Shown here one piece after another: positions 1 to 6,581 of a stretch of 11,498 bases of DNA (position 1 is the stretch's first letter; every line of letters begins with the position of its first letter). The stretch is taken from assembly GCA_003231035.1 (NCBI GenBank), contig QIHU01000653.1, forward strand, positions 1 through 11,498. Direction: 5' to 3'. Position numbers and translations under genes: made by a program. The stretch comes from Acidobacteriota bacterium. GTDB taxonomy: Bacteria > Acidobacteriota > Thermoanaerobaculia > Multivoradales > SZUA-115. A model generated the notes under the pieces. That model had not been told where the DNA came from and did not search any database. It saw only the letters and a list, made by a program, of their open reading frames with translations.

Positions 1-604
1 GGCTCACCGCCCGGCAGACGGCATCAGTGATCACCGTTTCAGACGGGATGTTGTGCTTGCCGTAGTCCTCCCGCGGCGCCACGATCTGAACCCCCATGGC
101 AGCCAACGCTTGTAGCGATTCGGTGAGAATCGAGGTGTGCAGGCTGCCGTGCATGGTCGGCACGATCACCACCTGGGTGCGCCCTTGCGCCTGGCGACCC
201 AGCGCCGAGGCGAGGGCCGAGGTCACCACCCCATCGGCGATGCCATGGCGCAGCTTGTTGATCGTGTTGTAGGTGGCTGGCGCCAGCACCTCGTCCGAGA
301 GGTGCTCGGCGGCGGAGGTCAAGCGGCTGACCACGGGGTTGACAGTGCACCACTCCAGCACATCCTCGGTCACGTAGCGCTGCGCTTGCGCCGAAACGAA
401 GGCCACCACGTCGGCGCCCTGGCGGCGCAACGAGCGGGCGATAAACGGGGTCTTGATCGCCGCGATGCCACCGGTGACCAGCAACGCCACCCGTTTGCCC
501 GCGAGGTGGGTGCCTTCTTGCGGCACGTCACGATCCCCGAGGGAAGAGGGTGGGGGCGGAGTGAAATTCCAGTCGTCCAAGCTCACGGCGGTGGACACTA
601 GCAT
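1..604 (-). CDS. Flavoprotein of the PPCDC/LanD (CoaC-like) family, partial
   Basis: This reading frame is open from an ATG at 602-604 to the left edge (201 codons seen), so the C-terminus is missing. After about 35 poorly conserved residues comes a flavodoxin-like Rossmann fold: VALLVTGGIAAIKTP (about 39-53), then PATYNTINKLRHGIAD (109-124), which matches the PASANT motif of FMN-binding Cys-decarboxylases, then PTMHGSLH (149-156), where the family has PxMNxxMW. CoaC, LanD/EpiD and HAL3 enzymes bind FMN and decarboxylate cysteine-derived carboxylates. The catalytic His normally lies about 14 residues before the PASANT proline. Here the nearest His (H101) is only 8 before it, so classical decarboxylase chemistry is doubtful. 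The start is 42 bp after the cupin-MetRS stop with no strong SD, suggesting the same operon. I infer a tailoring flavoenzyme, possibly acting on a hydrazino-acid. A reductase role is an alternative. The fold is secure; the substrate is unknown. Confidence 0.85.
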   Translation of the reverse strand, partial: MLVSTAVSLDDWNFTPPPPSSLGDRDVPQEGTHLAGKRVALLVTGGIAAIKTPFIARSLRRQGADVVAFVSAQAQRYVTEDVLEWCTVNPVVSRLTSAAEHLSDEVLAPATYNTINKLRHGIADGVVTSALASALGRQAQGRTQVVIVPTMHGSLHTSILTESLQALAAMGVQIVAPREDYGKHNIPSETVITDAVCRAVS

Positions 605-614
605 ACCGGCCGGA

Positions 615-634
615 GGGACCCGCCCTCGGATCCC
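615..634 (-). other. Intergenic hairpin between cupin-MetRS and flavoprotein genes
   Basis: GGGATCC and GGGTCCC on the minus strand pair over 7 bp (one G-U) around a 6-nt loop. No T-run follows, so it is not a standard terminator. It lies just before the flavoprotein start, where no good SD is visible. It could tune translation or mRNA decay within the operon, or be chance in GC-rich DNA. Confidence 0.35.
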
Positions 635-646
635 TCGGCTGAGTTT

Positions 647-3109
647 CTAGTTCGCCTGTTGCTCTTGCGCTTTGACCGAGTGGAAGAACTCGCCGCCGAG
701 ATCACCCAGCTCTTGGTAGGGCGTCACGAACTGAGGCAGTGAATCCCAACGCACATCCGAGAAGGGGGACGCATAGCCCAGCCCAGCCCACAGGTGTTCG
801 GCGAAGCCCGGCATCACCGGTGAGGCGATCAAGGCCAGTACCCTTGCCGCCGCCAACTCCAGCGCGATTCCGGTCCGGCGTTCGTCCTTGCCGGAGGGGT
901 GCCGGCCGTAGGCATCCTGCCGTTTGCCAAAGTCGGAGGCCGACCTCACCAGTTCACAGGCCAAGCGAGTGAGTCGTCGCATCGAGAAGGACTCCGCCGC
1001 CAAAGCGGCCTCAGCCTCATCCAGGAAGCCCTTGAGTCGCTTCAGGAAGTGCAGATGGGGGTCGGTCCAGGTCCCTGCCTCTGGAATCACCCCTGCGTAG
1101 GGACTTTCCAGCTTAGTGGCCAGACGCCCCAACCACTCTTGCCAGGTCCCGACCAGCTCGTCGTCGACGAAGCCTTCGAACTCAGCCCGCTCAAAGTTGC
1201 TCTGCTCGACTTCCGGCCCGGTCAGGGCCAGGAAGAAGCGCAGTGGATCGGCTCCCCATTCCTGGGCCGCGTCACCACCCCAGATGGCGTGGCCACGACT
1301 GGTCGAGAACTTCTCTCCCTCTAGCCGGTAAAAGTGGTTGCAGACGAACGCCACGGGAGGCCGAATCGAGGCGTCGTAGAGTTGATACAGGAGGGGATAC
1401 ACGATGACGTGGTACCAGCCATTGTCGAGACCGAAGAACTGGACCAGTTCCGCATCGGGCGTGGCCCACAACTGGCGCCAACTCTCTTCATCCGCTTGAT
1501 CGCCTGCCAGAGCGTCGGTCACTGGCACGCTGAAAGAGATGTACCCTGGGCACATCTCAACCCAGGCGGAGATGATCTGCCCCTCGAAGCCTTCGAGCGG
1601 CACCGGAATACCCCAGTCCGAGACATGACTGACCACGAAATCCGGCAGCTCGGCGGAGAGCAACCGCTGGATCAGCGCCCGAAGGTGGGCCGGCATCGCC
1701 ACTTTCTCCACGTAGGACTCGATCGAGGCGCGGTGCGGTTCTAGCGGTAGAAAAAGCCTACGTACGTCCTGGATCTCCGGTGTCGCCCCGGTGAGTTTGG
1801 CCTTGGGGTCGATCAGCCCGGTGCAGCTGATCGGCATGGCGCAATCCTCACAAGCGTTGCCGCTGGCGCCCGCCCCACAGTGTGGGCAGGTCCCTTGAAC
1901 GTAGGCCTCGAAAAGGTAACGGCCATCGGTGGGATCGACCAACGCGGGAGCATCTCGCGCCACGATGTAGCCAGCCTCGAACAGTTGGCTCACCAGACCT
2001 TGGGCCACCTTGCGTCGGTGGGGGCTGAGGTTGGGGCGATGAAAATGCGCCACCTCGATCTTCATCAATTCCAAGGTGCGCTGGATCTTGGCGGAAAAGT
2101 GATCCGCCGTCTGCTGCGCCGACTCACCGCGCTGCGCGGCCATCGAAGCGGTCCAGATTTGATTGTCGTCAGTGCCGGTGCAATAGAAGGCATTGTCTCC
2201 CTGCAAGTTGCGGAACCGGCGATAGACGTCAGCCCCAAGATTGGGCCCGGACAGGTGGCCTAAGTGCAAGTCACCGTTAGGATTAGGCGGGGAGCTGATG
2301 GCCAAGCTGTAGCGTTGGGCAGGCTCCGATTCCGCCGTTGTCTCCGCTTCGGCCGCCGAATTCCGCTGGCCTTGGTCGGCCCCGGAGTCGCCGTTGAAGA
2401 TCAGCTTCATGTCTTCCCAGTAGATGTTGAGAAACAGAAGCTCCGCGTCGGCCGAGGTGTTGGCCAGGGTGTGCTCGGTAAACGGCGGGATGAAGATCAC
2501 ATCCCCTACTTCGACCGAGGTACTCTCTCCCGCCCCGGTCATCGTGCCTTGCCCGCGGACCACCAAGAAAGTCTCGCCCTCGTGGTGACGATGGGGCTTG
2601 GTCTCTTTGCCAGGGTCCACCAGGTTCCAGAAAGCATTGAACGGGGTATCGGCGATCCCTTCCGCCGGGTAGACGCGCTGGCAGGAGATGTCGAAGGCGG
2701 AAACCATCCGGGCGGGATCGAGCTTGCGAATTTTGATCGACCCCGGGTCACCGTCACCCGCGTCGTCAAAAATCAACTTCATGTCTTCCCAGTAGATGTT
2801 GAGAAACAGAAGCTCCGCGTCGGTCGAACTGTTGCTCAGCATGTGCTCGGTAAACGGCGGAATGAAGATCACATCCCCTACCTCGACCGGGTAGCTCTCG
2901 CCATTGCCAGTCATCACACCGCTGCCCTTGGCGATGACGAAGGTCTCCCCTTCGTGGTGGCGGTGCGACTTGGTCTCCTTGCTGGGGTCGATGAGGTTCC
3001 AGTAGGCGTTAAACGGCGTTTTCGCAATCCCTTCCGCCGGGTAGATCTGCTGGCACAAGATATTAAAGGACGGCGTGAACTGCTCGCGGTCCAACTTACG
3101 GATCAACAT
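647..3109 (-). CDS. Tandem-cupin/MetRS-like fusion, putative hydrazine synthetase (N-N bond forming)
   Basis: This 820-residue protein has three modules. Cupin 1 (about 1-114) has HxHxxxE metal ligands H49, H51, E55 and later H89. Cupin 2 (about 125-238) repeats them at H173, H175, E179 and H213. After an acidic linker (239-265) comes a class I MetRS-like domain with HLGH (282-285), a zinc knuckle (C408, C411, C420, C423), KFSTS as the KMSKS motif (600-604) and a helical C-terminal part. Cupin-MetRS fusions of this kind (Spb40, PyrN, ForK, Tri28) do not charge tRNA. The synthetase domain activates glycine and esterifies it to the hydroxyl of N6-hydroxylysine; the Zn-cupin then promotes rearrangement to an N-N bond, giving N6-(carboxymethylamino)lysine. 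Residues aligning with the E. coli Met-pocket L13 and Y15 are P274 and N276. The gene starts 17 bp after the lysine hydroxylase stop, with GGGGAGGAA about 9 nt before the ATG. The tandem cupin is the odd feature. Housekeeping MetRS is unlikely. Confidence 0.9.
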   Translation of the reverse strand: MLIRKLDREQFTPSFNILCQQIYPAEGIAKTPFNAYWNLIDPSKETKSHRHHEGETFVIAKGSGVMTGNGESYPVEVGDVIFIPPFTEHMLSNSSTDAELLFLNIYWEDMKLIFDDAGDGDPGSIKIRKLDPARMVSAFDISCQRVYPAEGIADTPFNAFWNLVDPGKETKPHRHHEGETFLVVRGQGTMTGAGESTSVEVGDVIFIPPFTEHTLANTSADAELLFLNIYWEDMKLIFNGDSGADQGQRNSAAEAETTAESEPAQRYSLAISSPPNPNGDLHLGHLSGPNLGADVYRRFRNLQGDNAFYCTGTDDNQIWTASMAAQRGESAQQTADHFSAKIQRTLELMKIEVAHFHRPNLSPHRRKVAQGLVSQLFEAGYIVARDAPALVDPTDGRYLFEAYVQGTCPHCGAGASGNACEDCAMPISCTGLIDPKAKLTGATPEIQDVRRLFLPLEPHRASIESYVEKVAMPAHLRALIQRLLSAELPDFVVSHVSDWGIPVPLEGFEGQIISAWVEMCPGYISFSVPVTDALAGDQADEESWRQLWATPDAELVQFFGLDNGWYHVIVYPLLYQLYDASIRPPVAFVCNHFYRLEGEKFSTSRGHAIWGGDAAQEWGADPLRFFLALTGPEVEQSNFERAEFEGFVDDELVGTWQEWLGRLATKLESPYAGVIPEAGTWTDPHLHFLKRLKGFLDEAEAALAAESFSMRRLTRLACELVRSASDFGKRQDAYGRHPSGKDERRTGIALELAAARVLALIASPVMPGFAEHLWAGLGYASPFSDVRWDSLPQFVTPYQELGDLGGEFFHSVKAQEQQAN
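2396..2737 (-). repeat. Internal duplication, copy 2: second cupin domain (residues 125-238)
   Basis: This is the second of two 342-bp units offset by exactly 372 bp (124 codons). By my count 83 of 114 residues are identical to copy 1. At DNA level 2405-2451 is identical to 2777-2823 over 47 bp, and a further run around 2489-2509 matches apart from single changes. The N-terminal thirds differ more than the C-terminal thirds, which suggests a duplication partly homogenised by gene conversion. Confidence 0.9.
2768..3109 (-). repeat. Internal duplication, copy 1: first cupin domain (residues 1-114)
   Basis: This is the N-terminal copy of the cupin duplication. Both cupin motifs are intact: HxHxxxE followed by G six residues later, and GX5PPFxxHxxxN. 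Neither copy is therefore visibly decayed. The last 18 residues are identical in both copies. Confidence 0.9.
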
Positions 3110-3126
3110 CGACTCTCTTCCTCCCC

Positions 3127-4512
3127 TTAGCCGCGACGGCCGGAAGCCAAGGCGGCACCGACCGGTTCGCGCAGATCTGAATCGGTCTGAATCTTGATTT
3201 GCAGGCGCTCCCGTGAGAGTTCGTCATGGATTTCCTTGGAGCGCATCGGAAGGACTGAGAGGAGCGTATCGCTCAGGCCATGGGTGTGCTCACAGAACCC
3301 TTGCAGGAAGATCTGCGGAGCGAAGTTTTTGCCACTGACGGCGCGATACTGGCGATCGACATCGAGCCTCCCGTGGTTGTCCTTGCGCAAGTGACGGCTC
3401 AGTGATTTGAGCAGCGGCGGGATTCCGTTGCGTTGGTAACCGGTAGCCAGCATCACCGAATCGGCCTCGATCCGCTCTTCGACTTGCTTGATCTTGTCAA
3501 AGAAATGGGCCCGGACCCTGCCCCCATCGAGCAGCTCGACTTCACGCAGCTCGAGCATCGAGCGGACCTTAATCAGCGTGTCGCCGACCACCCGGCGCTC
3601 ATACAGCTCCTTGTAAACCTCTCCCAGGAGGTCGAGGTCGACGGCCGAGTAGTTGGTGTCGTAGTGCTCGGCGATCAGCTGCTTGCGATCCGCCTCCGGC
3701 AGGTCGTAGAGGAAGTCGGTCATCTCGGGGTGAAAGATGGTGTTCACGAAGTGGCTCTCATCCGCCGGCTGATAGGCGAAGCGTCGCAAGGTGGCGGTGA
3801 CTGCCGCCTTGGGGTAGGTCTCGTATAGATACTGGAAGATCTCGACCGCGCTCTGTCCCGAGCCCACCACCACGAATTCGTGCTTCTTGCCTCGATCCGG
3901 GAAGTGAGTTTCGACCTGGCTGAGGAAGCGCCCGCAATGGAAAACTCGCCCGTCGTCGGTGGTCTCAATGCCTTCGGGGAGCTTCGCGGTACCTCCCGTG
4001 GCAAAGACCAGGTTGCGCGCTAAGCAGCTATGCTCACTGCCGTTGGCCAAGTCTTGGAAGGTGACGCGAATGAGATCGACCTGCCCCTCTTCGCCCTCGA
4101 TGGGTTCGATCGAGGTGACGCGCTGACCGTAGCGCACCATGTCCTCCAATTGGTCGGCCACCCAGCAGTAGTAGTCGTTGAATTCAGCACGACTGGGAAA
4201 GAAGGTGCGCAGGTTGACAAAATCGACCAGCCGCTCGGCCTGCTGAAGATAGATCAGAAAGCTATATTGGCTCTGCGGATTGCGCAGGGTGACCAGGTCT
4301 TTGAGGAAAGACAACTGGATCGTCGCTCCTTTGATCAGCATGTCTGGATGCCAAGCGAACTCCCTCTTCGACTCGAGGAAAAGAGCGCTCATCTCCTCGG
4401 CTTGATGGCTCTGCGCCTCTTCGCGAATAGTGGCCGCTAAGGCCAGGTTTGATGGACCAAACCCAACTCCCACTAGATCGTAGATTCGGTCGGTCGACGT
4501 AAGATGTCCCAT
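3127..4512 (-). CDS. L-lysine (N6)/L-ornithine N-monooxygenase
   Basis: This 461-residue protein has the usual length and layout of the IucD/SidA/PvdA class of flavin N-hydroxylating monooxygenases. An FAD-binding GVGFGPSNLALA lies at 15-26. The family hallmark stretch follows at 55-79 (HPDMLIKGATIQLSFLKDL onward), then an NADPH-binding GSGQSA at 217-222 and the C-terminal ATGY motif at 356-359. These enzymes use FAD, NADPH and O2 to hydroxylate the side-chain amine of lysine or ornithine in the cytosol. Siderophore pathways use them most often, but here the next gene is a cupin-MetRS fusion and no NRPS, IucA/C synthetase or acyltransferase is visible. The likely product is N6-hydroxylysine for hydrazine formation, as with Spb38. 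The ATG at 4510-4512 has GGGAG about 9 nt upstream. Choosing lysine over ornithine rests on context, not on residues I can read. Confidence 0.92.
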   Translation of the reverse strand: MGHLTSTDRIYDLVGVGFGPSNLALAATIREEAQSHQAEEMSALFLESKREFAWHPDMLIKGATIQLSFLKDLVTLRNPQSQYSFLIYLQQAERLVDFVNLRTFFPSRAEFNDYYCWVADQLEDMVRYGQRVTSIEPIEGEEGQVDLIRVTFQDLANGSEHSCLARNLVFATGGTAKLPEGIETTDDGRVFHCGRFLSQVETHFPDRGKKHEFVVVGSGQSAVEIFQYLYETYPKAAVTATLRRFAYQPADESHFVNTIFHPEMTDFLYDLPEADRKQLIAEHYDTNYSAVDLDLLGEVYKELYERRVVGDTLIKVRSMLELREVELLDGGRVRAHFFDKIKQVEERIEADSVMLATGYQRNGIPPLLKSLSRHLRKDNHGRLDVDRQYRAVSGKNFAPQIFLQGFCEHTHGLSDTLLSVLPMRSKEIHDELSRERLQIKIQTDSDLREPVGAALASGRRG

Positions 4513-4607
4513 GACTGCTGCTCCCAGTTCGGTCTGTGACGTGGTTGTGGAATCCGTCTTAGTTCACGGTTTCACGGGTTGCAAGGCCTCCGTACCCTTG
4601 GCAACCC
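4513..4607 (-). other. Intergenic spacer with a hairpin lacking a U-tract (4576-4607)
   Basis: The 95-bp gap follows the FAD oxidoreductase stop. GGGTTGC and GCAACCC pair over 7 bp, and an inner 4-bp stem (AAGG/CCTT) adds to it with one bulge and a 9-nt loop. The hairpin abuts the TGA at 4608. No T-run follows on the minus strand, so it is a weak terminator at best. It may cause partial termination, protect a processed 3' end, or set enzyme ratios between the oxidase and the two downstream genes. I could not find a convincing promoter in the remaining 60 bp. Confidence 0.45.
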
Positions 4608-6014
4608 TCAAATATATTCAGCCGCTTGCGCGTTCTTGCGAGCGATGATCAGTCGGCCACCCCAGCCACGAAAAGGCTCGGGCGGCATCCAAGTCGGAGC
4701 CGGTAGGGCGCGCATGGCGCGCAGCTGCTCCGAATCTCTGCCTACCGCCAGATCGGCTAGCAGTTCTCCAGCTGCCGCGCCCATGGCGATGCCCGCGGCA
4801 TTGAACGCAGCAGCGGTAAACAGGCCAGGTCGCGTTTCGCCGAAGAGGAGCTGGCTGTTGTGCGAGGTCCCCATCAAGCCGCCCCAGGTATGTTCGAACT
4901 CGATATTGGCCAGTTGCGGATAGCGAGCCTGCAAGGCTTGCCGGTGAAAGGCTCGCATCTTGGCCCGTAAGCCGTTACTGATGCTCAGTTTGGGGGCGTA
5001 GTGGGCCGTATTGCGAAAGAGTAGGCGCTGACCGCGCGTCCGGCGAATCGTGGTCCCCATCGGGTCCATCGCCAACAGTCCCCACTCGGTTTCGCCTCCG
5101 AGATTGGCTTGCTCTTCCGCGCTCAAGACCCGAGTCATACTGGCAAAGGTGAAGCAGGGGAAAACGCGGTCGGCGTGAAAGCCCTGAGATGGCAAATAGC
5201 CGTTGGTGGTCAGAAAGACCCGCCGCGCGGAGAGGGTGAAGAGTCCGCTGGGGCCACCGACTTCGAGCTGCAAACCGCCGCGCGGCACCTGCCGCACCGA
5301 GCGTACGGGACTCTCTTCGAAAAGCGCGACATTCTCTGGCAGGATCTCCCGTAGGCTGCGGACCAGTTTCCCGGGATGAATCAGAGAATAGCCAGGCAGG
5401 CGAATCCCTGCTCGGTAGAGTTCCGAGCCGGTGACCGCCTGCATCCCTCGGTTGTCGAGCCAGTGATAGTCGATACCGACCTCGTCCAGCCAGCCGGGCC
5501 AGGCCTCGAGGAAGCGCATCCCATCCTCGCCAACGGCGCCTCGCACCCAGCCTTTGTCGTCCCACTCGCAGTCGAACTCATGTTCGACGCTCAGCGAGCG
5601 CAGCCTCTCGATGCCCCACCTCGCGGTGTTCACGTACCCCGCGCGCGCCAGCGGTTTCATTTTGGAGGTGAAATCGACCAGATCCACCAAGAAGCCAGAG
5701 CAGCGACCGGAAGCGCCAAAACCAACTCGCTGCGCGTCGATCAATGCGATGGTCCAGTCCGGGCGCGCCAGCGCCAGCCGCCGAGCGGCGCTCAAGCCGA
5801 CGAAACCTGCACCCACGACCGCGCAATCCACTCCCAGGTCGCGCTCCAAGCGCTTGGCTGGTTCTAGGGCGGGAAGAGTTTCTAGCCAACCGCAGTCGTG
5901 GTCATCCGCGGGCAGATGGCGGGCGCGGCGCGTCCAAGATCTACCCACAACTGGTCCCACTGCCGCCCTAGGCGGCGCGGTTGACTGCTCTTCGCTACGC
6001 ATCGGCTCACCCAA
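4608..6014 (-). CDS. FAD-dependent oxidoreductase, DAO/glycine oxidase-PuuB-like, putative hydrazine-cleaving oxidase
   Basis: This 468-residue protein has an N-terminal extension of about 62 residues, then the dinucleotide fold CAVVGAGFVGLSAARRL (64-80) with D93 ending the second strand. GFGASGRCSGF (98-108) follows, where PuuB-like relatives usually have SGRNGG. The C-terminal FAD segment lies at roughly 400-425 (FTAAAFNAAGIAMGAA). Members oxidise C-N bonds of amines and amino acids with FAD and O2. In s56-p1 and triacsin pathways a homologous oxidase (Spb39-type) cleaves the lysine-glycine hydrazine to hydrazinoacetic acid plus 2-aminoadipate semialdehyde, and I infer the same role here. 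It is the promoter-proximal gene of the operon. I chose the TTG at 6012-6014 because a GGGGG run lies 8 nt upstream. An ATG at 6000-6002 would shorten the protein by four residues and has a poorer SD. A polyamine or other amino acid oxidase remains possible. Confidence 0.85.
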   Translation of the reverse strand: MGEPMRSEEQSTAPPRAAVGPVVGRSWTRRARHLPADDHDCGWLETLPALEPAKRLERDLGVDCAVVGAGFVGLSAARRLALARPDWTIALIDAQRVGFGASGRCSGFLVDLVDFTSKMKPLARAGYVNTARWGIERLRSLSVEHEFDCEWDDKGWVRGAVGEDGMRFLEAWPGWLDEVGIDYHWLDNRGMQAVTGSELYRAGIRLPGYSLIHPGKLVRSLREILPENVALFEESPVRSVRQVPRGGLQLEVGGPSGLFTLSARRVFLTTNGYLPSQGFHADRVFPCFTFASMTRVLSAEEQANLGGETEWGLLAMDPMGTTIRRTRGQRLLFRNTAHYAPKLSISNGLRAKMRAFHRQALQARYPQLANIEFEHTWGGLMGTSHNSQLLFGETRPGLFTAAAFNAAGIAMGAAAGELLADLAVGRDSEQLRAMRALPAPTWMPPEPFRGWGGRLIIARKNAQAAEYI

Positions 6015-6143
6015 CGTATTCCCCCACAGTGTTCCCTCGAACTACTGAACTGGAGCCCGCGCTGAGTCGGCGACCACCAGCCCCAGGTAGCTCCTGGCCC
6101 TATAGTGTGGCGTTGACTCCGTTTCGGGACCGGCAGTGAACAC
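6015..6143 (-). promoter_or_regulatory. Presumed promoter region of the hydrazine operon, with an operator-like inverted repeat
   Basis: A strong terminator to the right (6144-6180) means transcription of the operon must begin here. The best -10-like hexamer on the minus strand is TATAGG (6099-6104), without a recognisable -35, so it may need an activator. Directly downstream lies CCAGG-AGCTA-CCTGG (6083-6097), an inverted repeat placed where a repressor or other regulator could act at the start site. Both assignments are weak. The presence of a promoter somewhere in this segment is better supported than its exact position. Confidence 0.4.
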
Positions 6144-6180
6144 AAAAAAGGCCCAACTCTCAAAAAGAAGAGCCGGACCT
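6144..6180 (-). terminator. Rho-independent terminator after the kinase/Smr unit
   Basis: Read on the minus strand, AGGTCCGGCTCT (6169-6180) and AGAGTTGGGCCT (6149-6160) form an unbroken 12-bp RNA stem. Three of the pairs are G-U, and the loop is 8 nt. The stem runs straight into TTTTTT (6144-6149). It should stop transcripts from the small ORF-kinase-Smr unit and so separate them from the biosynthetic operon. The plus-strand stem would contain mismatches in place of the G-U pairs, so the element works in one direction. Confidence 0.85.
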
Positions 6181-6581
6181 GTATCGAAACAACCCGTACC
6201 GGAGGCTACGAAGAGCCCCACTCAATCAAGAAGGAACCGGTGCAGACAGAGCAGGCTAGCGCCTCCCTCAGCCCCGCCTGACCTCGGCTTGCACCGGTAT
6301 CCAAGCAGATTTATCTCAGTTGCAAAGAGCAGCGGCGAAGCCTTCGGTACCGGGGAAAAACTCCCAGGCCGGGAAATCTCGGTGGGAATCTTGCCGCGGG
6401 TACCTTCCTCTGAGCTTCCCGGTCATTCACTGGTCGGCATCCAGGTGCGCGCTTGGTCGCTGTTTTCGCGAAAGAACCGCGAATTTCGCTCAGCTAGGGC
6501 CGATTGCAGTGTCTGACGACCTAGCAAAACTGCAAGGGCCATGCCCGATCTTCAGCCACCGACCGGCCTCCTGACGGCCTC
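6181..6581. other. Intergenic region, no convincing gene (3' side of the Smr gene)
   Basis: About 400 bp separate the Smr stop from the terminator. A plus-strand frame opens at 6136-6516, but it is basic, proline- and serine-rich, has no SD and starts inside the terminator, so I reject it. The stretch contains several inverted repeats: 6236-6298, a pair of GGTACC sites at 6346-6351 and 6399-6404, and TTCGCG/CGCGAA at 6465-6483. As transcribed from the minus strand it would be a long structured 3' UTR. Confidence 0.6.
6236..6298. repeat. Nested inverted repeat / structured element
   Basis: Outer arms ACCGGTGCA (6236-6244) and TGCACCGGT (6290-6298) match perfectly over 9 bp. Inside them, GAG-CAGGC (6249-6256) pairs with GCCTG-AC-CTC (6276-6285), leaving a two-base bulge and a 19-nt loop. 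The arrangement could fold as a branched-free long hairpin in RNA or DNA. It fits a REP/MITE-like palindromic unit, a small-RNA 3' structure or a regulator site. I recognise no known family. Confidence 0.55.

Noticed and set aside
647..2314. Housekeeping methionyl-tRNA synthetase
   Set aside because: It is fused to two metal-binding cupins, lies beside a lysine N-hydroxylase, and has a changed methionine pocket.
2264..3130. 288-codon plus-strand open frame opposite the cupin domains
   Set aside because: It is antisense to the strongly supported cupin coding sequence, has no recognisable domain, and its length follows from GC-rich codon bias and the cupin duplication.
3127..6014. Hydroxamate siderophore cluster
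   Set aside because: An N-hydroxylase alone would fit, but no NRPS, IucA/C-type synthetase, acyltransferase, transporter or receptor is present, and the cupin-MetRS partner points to hydrazine formation.
6346..6404. Two GGTACC palindromes as a possible riboswitch or site-specific repeat
   Set aside because: Only short arms pair and the flanks do not extend the stem. I see no known riboswitch consensus on either strand.
6136..6516. 126-codon plus-strand frame in the gap left of the Smr gene
   Set aside because: It starts inside the terminator stem, has no SD, is biased toward K, R, P and S, and shows no domain or periodic codon signal.
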